In this document: one piece after another, positions 1 to 5,831 of the stretch
How the letters are laid out: every line of letters begins with the position of its first letter
How positions within the stretch are numbered: position 1 is the first letter of the stretch
Assembly (NCBI GenBank): GCA_028691095.1
Contig: JAQUZZ010000105.1
Span: 1-5,831 of the forward strand
Length of the DNA stretch: 5,831 nt
Source: Alistipes sp.
Lineage (GTDB): Bacteria > Bacteroidota > Bacteroidia > Bacteroidales > Rikenellaceae
Reading direction: 5' to 3'
Position numbers and translations under genes: made by a program
The notes under the pieces: model-generated
The model's input: only the letters and a program-made list of their open reading frames with translations
Told to the model about the DNA's origin: nothing
The model's database searches: none

Positions 1-318
1 ATGGCCAAGGTGTCGGTCAACGATCAACCTTTGTCGGTGCTGTGGACCCGTCCTTGGCGACTGGACATCTCCTCGGCCGTGCATGCCGGTGAGAATAAGA
101 TCGAGATTGAGGTAGCCAATCTGTGGGTCAATCGACTCGTCGGAGACGAACAGAAACCCTACGACGGGGTGACCGACGGCCAGTGGCCACAGTGGCTGGT
201 GGGCAAGGCTCCGCGCACCAGTGGCCGGATCTCCTATGCAACCTATGTGGGCTATCAAGCCACCTCACCCCTGCAACCCTCGGGGCTGATCGGCAAGGCG
301 ACGCTGTATGTGAAGTAA
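1..318 (+). CDS. C-terminal end of a large glycoside hydrolase (GH106 / GH2-like sugar-binding tail), 5' truncated by window edge
   Basis: The frame is open from base 1 to a TAA at 316-318 and encodes 105 residues. The text matches the C-terminal beta-sandwich seen at the end of large Bacteroidetes hydrolases such as alpha-L-rhamnosidases of the GH106 type. Visible marks are a V-x-V-N-x-x-x-L-x-V-L-W strand, a 'W-R-L-D-I' strand, 'A-G-E-N-K-I-E-I-E-V-A-N-L-W-V-N-R-L-V-G-D' and the closing 'L-Q-P-S-G-L-I-G' segment. In such enzymes this module packs on the catalytic domain or binds sugar. The catalytic residues lie outside the window, so the substrate cannot be stated. The ATG at base 1 is most likely an internal methionine, because a 105-residue protein would be this module alone without its first strands. 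The protein would normally be exported, but its signal peptide would also lie outside the window. The family call rests on remembered motif patterns, so the general class is safer than the GH number. Confidence 0.8.
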   Translation: MAKVSVNDQPLSVLWTRPWRLDISSAVHAGENKIEIEVANLWVNRLVGDEQKPYDGVTDGQWPQWLVGKAPRTSGRISYATYVGYQATSPLQPSGLIGKATLYVK

Positions 319-382
319 CCCCAACGTACGATTGGGCAAGAATGCCCTCCGTGGATCCCACACACTGTGAAAGGATGCAATC

Positions 383-420
383 AAAAAAACGAGGATTTTT
401 ACAAAAATCCTCGTTTTTTT
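383..420 (+). terminator. Rho-independent terminator, perfect 18-bp inverted repeat
   Basis: Bases 383-400 and 403-420 are exact reverse complements separated only by AC. The core is ACGAGGA pairing with TCCTCGT. An A-tract precedes the stem and a run of seven T follows its core on the + strand, so it reads as an intrinsic terminator about 65 bases after the hydrolase stop codon. Because the A and T tracts are symmetrical it could also stop transcription arriving from the opposite strand. It separates the hydrolase unit from the kinase gene. Confidence 0.9.
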
Positions 421-456
421 ATGACCATTTCCACCATGCAACACCTCCCGTGGAAT

Positions 457-487
457 AAAAGAGTCAAACAACCGACCGAAAAGAGTC
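457..487. repeat. Pair of 9-bp direct repeats AAAAGAGTC, 22-bp period
   Basis: AAAAGAGTC occurs at 457-465 and again at 479-487. The 22-base period is close to two DNA helical turns, which is a spacing used by dimeric or tandem-binding regulators. The pair lies about 280 bases upstream of the kinase start and 150-200 bases upstream of the candidate -7 boxes. The repeat itself is directly visible, but a regulatory role is only a guess and chance occurrence in AT-rich DNA is quite possible. Confidence 0.3.
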
Positions 488-627
488 GTAAAATAAGAGG
501 AAGTATAGGTTCGATTTATGAGCCATAATACCATCTGTATCTCTCGCATATCCCATAACAAGATGAATTAATACGTATTTTAGTGACTTTAAACCTCCTA
601 ATGGGTACTTTATTGGCAATAAATAGT

Positions 628-635
628 TAAATTTG
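628..635 (+). promoter_or_regulatory. Candidate Bacteroidetes -7 box (TAAATTTG), distal
   Basis: TAAATTTG fits the Bacteroidetes primary sigma factor -7 consensus TAnnTTTG exactly. No clear TTTG-type -33 element sits at the usual distance of about 19-21 bases upstream. The nearest is TTG at 613-615, which is too close. If used, transcription would start near 642 and leave a leader of about 120 bases before the kinase ATG. Confidence 0.3.
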
Positions 636-670
636 CCCTTTGCAGTATATTCTATAGCCTATGATCCCGT

Positions 671-678
671 TATTTTTG
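671..678 (+). promoter_or_regulatory. Candidate Bacteroidetes -7 box (TATTTTTG), proximal
   Basis: TATTTTTG is also an exact TAnnTTTG match and is the closest one to the kinase gene, giving a leader of about 80 bases. A TTTG lies at 639-642, but the gap of 28 bases is longer than the usual 19-21, so either the -33 element is degenerate here or the promoter needs an activator. The gene must be transcribed from somewhere in this gap because a strong terminator lies upstream, which makes this the most likely promoter position. Confidence 0.35.
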
Positions 679-764
679 CATCGCCATGCCCCTCATAATG
701 GGCTCTTGATTCCCGTGTCCGGCAACGAAGAGCACCTATCCATTCACCGCTAAAAATAGATTCG

Positions 765-3700
765 ATGACTCCTGCACATAAATATCCATACTACCAAACT
801 TGGATGACGGTAGTCTATGACTCCACGTTGAAAATTGTCGATATTATCAATCCTCAACATTGTATGTTGTTGCAGTTGAGTGAGGAGGATCTTTTAGGAA
901 AGGGAGTCTCTGATTTGGAGGATATACTCGACCCCGCCAATAAAGATGCAGCCTCCATTATTGATCGGAATGTGCGCAAAGCCTATGCGGAGAATCGCAA
1001 TGTCTACTTCGAGTATTCCACAACCCACAAAGACGGCTCGGCCACCTATGCGGTGTGCTATGCGGAGAAGGGAGCCGATGGCCTTCTGTACGTCAATGTC
1101 ATCAAGATCGACGAGGAGAACATTTTCGAGGCGCGCAAAGGGTTCACCAACTACGTCTTTGACGTGAGCATGAACAACCTCTCGGTGGGAGTCGGGATGC
1201 GGCATATTGCCCCCAACGGCCAGAAGCGATATATTCTGTTCAACGATGTAGCCAAAACGTTTTTTGAGTGCGAGGAGGTACTTCAATCCCCCCATTGGAA
1301 TCAGGCTGAGGACGACGCAGCGGATGAAAAGGCGTTGCAATTACGCGATCCGCTGAAGATCGAAAAGGTCATCCGTGACCCCCAAGACAACATCAAACGA
1401 TGGGTGGTGCTGACCAAAAAGAAGATCAATAGCAAAGCCGGCGGATACTACATCATCACGACGATGATCGATATTACCAAGCGTCGTCAGAACGAGATTT
1501 TGCTGGAACAACAATTTTCGCTGCTCGACTCGATGTACAAACATCTACCGGTGGGCATCGCTATCTACGACAAGAGTGGCAAACTGGTCTCGCTTAACGC
1601 GAAAGAGATGGAGATCTTCGGCGTACAACACAAAAAACAGGTTGTGGGACTCAACTTGTTCGAGGAACCCAATATGCCGCAATGGGTGAGGGAGCGACTC
1701 GAAAAGGGGGAAGATGTTGAAGTGGAGTTGGAGTATAACTTCAATCTCACCCGCGAACACTACTTTGCCACGTCGCGAAAAGAGCCGAAAATCATCGCCT
1801 TCAAAGCCTCCGTCGTACATAATCGAGTGGGGCAGATCGATGGCTATTTGCTAATCTGTGACGATGTGACGGATAAACGTACCGCCAAAAGCATCATCGA
1901 TCTGATCTACAAAAACATTCCTCTGGGAATGATCGTGTACGACAAGCACGGACGGCTGTTGTCTCTGAACCAACAGAATCGCGATATCATGGGGATCGAC
2001 AAGGAGATCAATTTGGAGGGACTGAACCTGTTTGAAGAGCCCCACATGACCCCGGAGTATTGCGAAAAGTTGCGAAAGGGTGAGGATGTATCCTTTGAGG
2101 TGGTCTACCGCTTCAAGGAGATATCGCACTATTTTCCCTCTGCGCGGGATGATGTGAAGTATCTTCAGATTCATATTTCGGTTATTCAATCGGAGGGTGC
2201 GATTATCGGCTATTTGTTGGTCAATCACGACCAGACTCAGTCGCATCATCGCGAAATGTTATTGGAGCGAACCTCCGTCCAACTGGCCGCAGTGTTCAAC
2301 TCCATGACCAGTGCCATCGAGATCTATGACACCGAGGGCGTGTTGATCGACTGCAATGAGCAGGCACTGAAAATCTTTGGAGTCGATCGCAAAGAGGAGT
2401 TAATCAAACAACATCTCAGCTTCTTCAACAATCCCAATCTTGCGGTGGAGTACACGACGGATCTGAGAAATGGGAACGAGGTACGCTTTGAACTCTGGTA
2501 CGATTTCGACCGGGTACACCAACAGAATTACTACAAGACCTCCCGCAGCGGAAAGATCTGCTTAGAGACCAAAGGGGCTCCGATGCGTACAAAAGAGGGT
2601 ACGTTGATAGGATACATCTTTGAAATCAACGAAATTACCCAATCAAAGATCCAAGAGGAGAAGTTGCAGATCTTGCATCGCAACCTGGAGTTGGCTCTCT
2701 CGGCAGGGCATGTATCGGCTTGGACCTATGATATTAAGCGGAAACGTTTTACCGTTCTGCACGGCACTGAGGATACCAACCGCGAGAGGACCGAAGAAGA
2801 GGCCCACAAAAATCTTCATCCCGATGATCAGAAGATGACACAACGCCTTTTCGAGGATTTAATCTCCGGTCGAAAACGGCGAGGAGAACTTACGTTCCGG
2901 TATTATGATCCCCAATCTGCAGATTACAAATACTATGAGAGTGAGATGAATGCGCGCCTGGATCGAGAAGGACAGATCCAGAGCATCGTGGGCACACAAC
3001 GCGACGTGACCGAGAAGTGTCTCAAACAGCTTGAGCTCGAAAACTCCCGCAAGAGTCTGGATCTGGTCATGGCGGCCTCGGATATATTGGCTTGGGACTA
3101 CGACCTACTCACCAAAAAGCATCGCATCCTCTACGGAAGCCGATTGATCCGCAAACATACCGGCATTGCAACGACGACAGACAAGAGAAATATTCATCCG
3201 GAGGATATAGGTCGCTATAATGATCTGGTCAACAAGCTGGTAAGCGGAGAGGTGGAGAAGGGTTCTGTGGATGTACGGATCTGCGATGATTCGGGCAAGT
3301 ATTGCACGTTCGAGCAGACGATGTCAAGCACCAAGAACTCCGAGGGCAAGATCGTGGGATTGATCGGGTCGATGTATGATATTTCGAGTCGCATCAAGCA
3401 TCAACAAGAGCTCGAAGAACAAAATGCCAAAACAAAGCTCATCAATCGAGTCTGTAACATTATCCAATGGGATTATGATGTCGAGACACAAAAAGCATGG
3501 ACCTACTCTGAGAAGGCTTTGATGCCCCATGCCGGATTTACCTTGGAACAATACTTGACGTATGTCCACCCCGAAGATCAGCAGAAAGTAAAAGAGATAT
3601 TTGCTTTGGCCAACTCCCGAACGAGTGACGTGTTACACCTCGAAATTCGTATCAAACCCTCCTTGTCCTCATCCCAGTATCTCCATGCTGTATTGGATGG

Positions 3701-4757
3701 TGTGGCCATCAAAGACACAACAGGAAAGATTCTGAAATATAGTGGCATCCGACGCGATGTGAGTCGATGGATCAAAATCGACAATGACCTCAAAGAGCAA
3801 ATAAAAACCAACAACCTGATCCTACAAAACATCACCTCAGGACTGATCTATGCCGATCGGGATGCCCGGATCATCTGGTCGAACATGGATTCGTTCGACA
3901 CCTTCCATAACATCAGTCACTTCAAGGAGCTGATCGTGGGAAATCGTTGCAAGCTATGGAAAGACCGGAAATGCCTCTCCTTGAATCGCACCTGCCTGAT
4001 TCATGAAGCGGTGAGAACGCAAACCATACAGTCTCGGGTGTTGCATCAGGGCGAATTGACCTTTACGATCAACGCCATTCCGGTGATGGGCACAGACAAA
4101 GAGGTATTGGGGGTTTTGTACAAGATTGAGGATATTACAAAACAAGAGAAGTTCAACAATGAACTGAAGGATGCAAAAAATGAAGTACTGCGTAGCAATC
4201 AGATTCTCAATGAGGTGATCGACAAAATGCCGAGTGCACTCTACATCAAGAATGCGGATGATAATTTTCGTTTTGTGAAGGCCAACAAGATTTTCTGTGA
4301 TTACATTGGCAGAAGCGAGCAGGAGGTGATCGGCAAAACAGACTATGATATTTTTGATCCGGTCAATGCCGATCTGCATATTCACAATGACAAACAGGTG
4401 ATCGAACAAGGAGGGGTGTCGCTGTATGAAGACGAGATCGTCATGGCTGGGGAGTCACGGCACTGGCACATTGTGAAGTCGGCCATACAGGTAGCCACCG
4501 GACAACGATACACCATCGGGATTGCACTGGATGTAACCCAGACCCATCGCATTGCCCAAGAGTTGCGCCAAAAGAGGGACGAAACGATCTTGGCCAATCA
4601 GATCCTCAACGAGATTGTCGATCGAGTACCTGGAGGCATCTACATGAAAGATGTAGCCGACAAATTTCGGTATATCCGAGCCAATGCGTTTTTCTGCCAT
4701 ATTATCCAGAAAGAGCAACGCGAAGTGGTGGGAAATACCGATATGGAGCTTCTTTGA
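765..4757 (+). CDS. Multi-PAS sensor histidine kinase, N-terminal sensor part (about eleven PAS domains), ends at in-frame TGA
   Basis: This frame encodes 1330 residues, almost entirely tandem PAS-type sensor domains. Rough residue limits are 14-116, 126-240, 251-370, 377-491, 507-625, 641-750, 766-874, 892-1000, 1018-1125, 1147-1258 and 1280 onward; the last is cut by the stop. The first two are the least certain. Most end in the usual D-[IV]-[TS] strand (for example D236-I-T, D366-D-V-T, D747-V-T, D1123-I-T, D1256-V-T), followed by a charged helical linker. Three subtypes are visible. Domains 3-5 carry 'I-x-[IV]-Y-D-x-x-G' and, in 3 and 4, 'GLNLFEEP'. Domains 6-8 carry 'W-x-Y-D' and 'HP-[DE]-D', like the PAS_3 fold. 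Domains 10-11 carry 'F-R-[FY]-[VI]-[KR]-A-N'. Domain 9 has three cysteines at 1062, 1070 and 1077. No signal peptide or membrane helix is seen, so it should be cytoplasmic. ATG 765 is the first start codon after an in-frame TAA at 696-698. An A-rich stretch (751-758) precedes it, with no Shine-Dalgarno sequence, as usual in Bacteroidetes; M14 (804) is an alternative start. Ligands are unknown. Confidence 0.9.
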   Translation: MTPAHKYPYYQTWMTVVYDSTLKIVDIINPQHCMLLQLSEEDLLGKGVSDLEDILDPANKDAASIIDRNVRKAYAENRNVYFEYSTTHKDGSATYAVCYAEKGADGLLYVNVIKIDEENIFEARKGFTNYVFDVSMNNLSVGVGMRHIAPNGQKRYILFNDVAKTFFECEEVLQSPHWNQAEDDAADEKALQLRDPLKIEKVIRDPQDNIKRWVVLTKKKINSKAGGYYIITTMIDITKRRQNEILLEQQFSLLDSMYKHLPVGIAIYDKSGKLVSLNAKEMEIFGVQHKKQVVGLNLFEEPNMPQWVRERLEKGEDVEVELEYNFNLTREHYFATSRKEPKIIAFKASVVHNRVGQIDGYLLICDDVTDKRTAKSIIDLIYKNIPLGMIVYDKHGRLLSLNQQNRDIMGIDKEINLEGLNLFEEPHMTPEYCEKLRKGEDVSFEVVYRFKEISHYFPSARDDVKYLQIHISVIQSEGAIIGYLLVNHDQTQSHHREMLLERTSVQLAAVFNSMTSAIEIYDTEGVLIDCNEQALKIFGVDRKEELIKQHLSFFNNPNLAVEYTTDLRNGNEVRFELWYDFDRVHQQNYYKTSRSGKICLETKGAPMRTKEGTLIGYIFEINEITQSKIQEEKLQILHRNLELALSAGHVSAWTYDIKRKRFTVLHGTEDTNRERTEEEAHKNLHPDDQKMTQRLFEDLISGRKRRGELTFRYYDPQSADYKYYESEMNARLDREGQIQSIVGTQRDVTEKCLKQLELENSRKSLDLVMAASDILAWDYDLLTKKHRILYGSRLIRKHTGIATTTDKRNIHPEDIGRYNDLVNKLVSGEVEKGSVDVRICDDSGKYCTFEQTMSSTKNSEGKIVGLIGSMYDISSRIKHQQELEEQNAKTKLINRVCNIIQWDYDVETQKAWTYSEKALMPHAGFTLEQYLTYVHPEDQQKVKEIFALANSRTSDVLHLEIRIKPSLSSSQYLHAVLDGVAIKDTTGKILKYSGIRRDVSRWIKIDNDLKEQIKTNNLILQNITSGLIYADRDARIIWSNMDSFDTFHNISHFKELIVGNRCKLWKDRKCLSLNRTCLIHEAVRTQTIQSRVLHQGELTFTINAIPVMGTDKEVLGVLYKIEDITKQEKFNNELKDAKNEVLRSNQILNEVIDKMPSALYIKNADDNFRFVKANKIFCDYIGRSEQEVIGKTDYDIFDPVNADLHIHNDKQVIEQGGVSLYEDEIVMAGESRHWHIVKSAIQVATGQRYTIGIALDVTQTHRIAQELRQKRDETILANQILNEIVDRVPGGIYMKDVADKFRYIRANAFFCHIIQKEQREVVGNTDMELL

Positions 4758-4758
4758 G
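4745..4758 (+). other. +1 frameshift junction resembling the prfB (RF2) recoding site
   Basis: The junction in the 0 frame reads GAG (4746-4748) CTT CTT TGA (4755-4757), followed by G. A GGAG block (4745-4748) lies exactly three bases before the second CTT. In prfB an SD-like block, a 3-base spacer and CTT TGA drive a +1 slip of tRNA-Leu from CUU to UUU. Here the same slip would put GAG (4756-4758) in the A site and open the frame that encodes the kinase. The joined text E-L-L-E-R-E-E-A-Q aligns without gaps to the preceding PAS domain (D-I-F-D-P-V-N-A-D). Against programming, the SD-like match is only four bases and is explained by Met-Glu codons, the base after TGA is G rather than C, and most PAS relatives have Phe where the slip would leave Leu. 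A one-base insertion or sequencing error therefore remains fully possible. Confidence 0.5.
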
Positions 4759-5715
4759 CGGGAGGAAGCGCAGTATTACAGAGACTATGACCTGAAATTG
4801 ACTGGCGGCGAAGCCACGGTCTCCTACGATGTGATGTACAAGATACTGGGCGTCGTAGAGTACTTCCATGTCACCAAATCGCTAATCAAACTCTCGGACG
4901 GCAAGGAGGTGATCCTCGGTGTTGTGCTGAACATGAGCGAGATGCACAAGATCAACAGCGAACTGATCGTGGCCAAGGAGAAGGCCGAACAATCGGATAA
5001 GTTGAAATCGGCCTTCTTGGCAAATATGAGTCACGAAATTCGGACGCCGCTCAATGCGATTGTCGGATTCTCAGAGCTCTTAGTGGGGTGCGAAAATCCC
5101 GAAGAGAAAGCAGAGTGCGTCAGTATCATCAATACAAACAATGAATTGCTTTTGCGCTTAATTGGAGATATACTGGATCTCTCCAAGATTGAGTCAGGGT
5201 TGATTGAGCTGAAATATGACCGATTTGATTTGAAATTGGTATTTGAGGAGGTCTTTACCGCCTTCAAACAGAAAATGTTGAATTCCAAAGTGCAGCTAAT
5301 CGGTGATAATCCTTACGCCAAGTGTATGGTATATCTGGACAAAAACCGATTGATTCAAGTGTGGACTAACTTTATGACCAATGCGATCAAATACACGCCA
5401 TCGGGTCATATTAAAATGGGGTATCGTTATCAAGACGAAGGAATCAGGATCTATGTCGAAGACACGGGCATTGGAATCTCCAAAGAGAAACACGACAAAG
5501 TGTTTGAACGTTTTGAGAAGTTAGACACTTTTGCCCAAGGCACAGGACTGGGTCTCTCCATTTGCAAGGCTATTACGGAGGTGAAACACGGCCATATTGG
5601 CTTTGAAAGTGAAGAAGGGAAGGGTTCGACCTTCTGGGCATGGTTTCCCTCCACGGCACAGATCGAACCGAAAGAGGAGGCCTTGGCCGCACACGACGAG
5701 AGGGTTCAACCGTGA
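4756..5715 (+). CDS. Histidine kinase core (end of last PAS domain, HisKA, HATPase_c), in +1 frame relative to the sensor part
   Basis: This part supplies the C-terminal 319 residues of the kinase, numbered 1331-1649 in a fused protein. It completes the eleventh PAS domain (to about 1391). A signalling helix follows, then HisKA (about 1413-1478) with the phosphoacceptor H1423 in SHEIRTPLN, whose E-x-x-T suggests phosphatase activity as well. The ATPase domain (about 1520-1640) is intact: the N box is N-F-M-T-N-A-I-K-Y with N1539, G1 is DTGIGI (1566-1571), the F box is FERF (1580-1583) and G2 is GTGLGL (1592-1597). It should autophosphorylate with ATP and pass phosphate to a response regulator. 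No receiver domain is fused and no partner lies in the window. The entry begins where a +1 slip would enter the frame. The frame is open back to an ATG at 4684, but that text is out-of-frame noise overlapping good PAS sequence. Internal ATGs at 4834, 4933 and 4942 could start a separate kinase only if PAS11 were dispensable. All catalytic motifs are preserved, so any frame break is recent or is bypassed. Confidence 0.88.
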   Translation, partial: EREEAQYYRDYDLKLTGGEATVSYDVMYKILGVVEYFHVTKSLIKLSDGKEVILGVVLNMSEMHKINSELIVAKEKAEQSDKLKSAFLANMSHEIRTPLNAIVGFSELLVGCENPEEKAECVSIINTNNELLLRLIGDILDLSKIESGLIELKYDRFDLKLVFEEVFTAFKQKMLNSKVQLIGDNPYAKCMVYLDKNRLIQVWTNFMTNAIKYTPSGHIKMGYRYQDEGIRIYVEDTGIGISKEKHDKVFERFEKLDTFAQGTGLGLSICKAITEVKHGHIGFESEEGKGSTFWAWFPSTAQIEPKEEALAAHDERVQP

Positions 5716-5831
5716 TTCCACAAAAGGCAGGGAACTGAGAAAAATCAGATCAAAAATTCCAAGCTCTGGGAACTCGATCATCCAGAGATCCACCGGTGAA
5801 TCGGTAAATAGTCGACCCTTAAAAAGCCACT
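5716..5831. other. Short 3' flank with one weak hairpin, no gene seen
   Basis: These 116 bases after the kinase stop hold no supportable coding region on either strand. CTCTGG (5764-5769) pairs with CCAGAG (5782-5787) around a 12-base loop, and a G-T pair (5770/5781) extends the stem by one. No T-run follows, so it is a poor candidate for an intrinsic terminator. The real terminator may lie beyond the window. Confidence 0.45.

Larger units (their letters stand above)
319..764. other. Intergenic region between hydrolase and sensor kinase genes
   Basis: These 446 bases hold no gene that I can support: the short frames crossing them run over the terminator and lack any recognisable protein pattern. 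From about 450 to 680 the region is clearly AT-richer than the flanking genes, as expected for regulatory DNA. It contains the hairpin terminator of the upstream gene (383-420), a direct repeat of AAAAGAGTC (457-465 and 479-487) and two TAnnTTTG boxes (628-635 and 671-678). A small GC hairpin (GCCC 688-691 with GGGC 700-703) would fall in the leader of the kinase mRNA but is too short to call a regulator. No tRNA, riboswitch or CRISPR pattern was seen. Confidence 0.8.

Noticed and set aside
123..458. Second forward frame overlapping the hydrolase end and the terminator
   Set aside because: It is arginine-rich out-of-frame text that runs through the terminator hairpin. The other frame carries the clear hydrolase pattern.
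265..561. Reverse-strand open frame of 98 residues across the hydrolase end and the intergenic region
   Set aside because: It reads straight through the perfect hairpin terminator and resembles no protein I recognise.
894..1340. Reverse-strand open frame of 148 residues
   Set aside because: It lies wholly inside the PAS array, shows no recognisable domain, and its composition mirrors the forward gene.
3954..4409. Reverse-strand open frame of 151 residues
   Set aside because: It is the antisense of PAS domains 9 and 10, with no domain pattern of its own.
4684..4755. ATG at 4684 as the start of a separate kinase gene
   Set aside because: The first 24 codons are the out-of-frame reading of well-formed PAS11 sequence and give no PAS-like text. 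Plausible protein in this frame begins only after the TGA.
4760..4765. GGGAGG just after the TGA as a ribosome site for reinitiation
   Set aside because: No start codon in the kinase frame follows at a useful distance. The nearby ATG at 4787 is in a different frame. The block is explained by Arg-Glu-Glu codons.
5764..5787. Hairpin after the kinase as an intrinsic terminator
   Set aside because: The stem has only six or seven pairs with a 12-base loop and no T-run follows, so it is noted only as a weak structure.
5521..5793. Reverse-strand open frame covering the kinase end and the 3' flank
   Set aside because: Most of it is antisense to conserved HATPase_c motifs and it shows no recognisable domain.

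Overview
The window looks like a piece of a Bacteroidales (Bacteroidetes) chromosome. Three things point that way: the sugar-binding tail of a large glycoside hydrolase of a type common in polysaccharide-degrading Bacteroidetes; the histidine-kinase core wording (SDKLKSAFLANMSHEIRTPL) that is typical of that phylum; and perfect Bacteroidetes-type -7 boxes (TAnnTTTG) with no Shine-Dalgarno sequence before the main gene. The species cannot be named from this sequence.

Layout, left to right, everything on the + strand. Bases 1-318 are the 3' end of a glycoside hydrolase gene that begins outside the window. A long, nearly perfect hairpin terminator (383-420) closes it. An AT-rich gap of 446 bases (319-764) holds this terminator, a pair of short direct repeats and two candidate -7 boxes. 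From 765 to 5715 there is one very large sensor histidine kinase locus. About eleven PAS-type sensor domains in tandem are followed by a HisKA dimerisation/phosphoacceptor domain and a HATPase_c domain. No membrane segment, HAMP domain or receiver domain is seen, so it should be a soluble cytoplasmic sensor whose response regulator is encoded elsewhere. The last 116 bases hold no gene that can be supported.

The main point of interest is that the kinase locus is split. The first reading frame stops at a TGA (4755-4757) inside the eleventh PAS domain, and the rest of that PAS domain plus the intact kinase core continues in the +1 frame. The junction reads GGAG-CTT-CTT-TGA. This has the same arrangement (SD-like block, 3-base spacer, CTT TGA) as the known +1 programmed frameshift site in the release factor 2 gene prfB. 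It could be programmed recoding giving a 1649-residue kinase plus a 1330-residue PAS-only product, a recent inactivating one-base insertion, or a sequencing error. The sequence alone cannot decide between these.

The hydrolase and the kinase are separated by a strong terminator, so they are probably independent transcription units. A functional link through carbohydrate sensing would be speculation.
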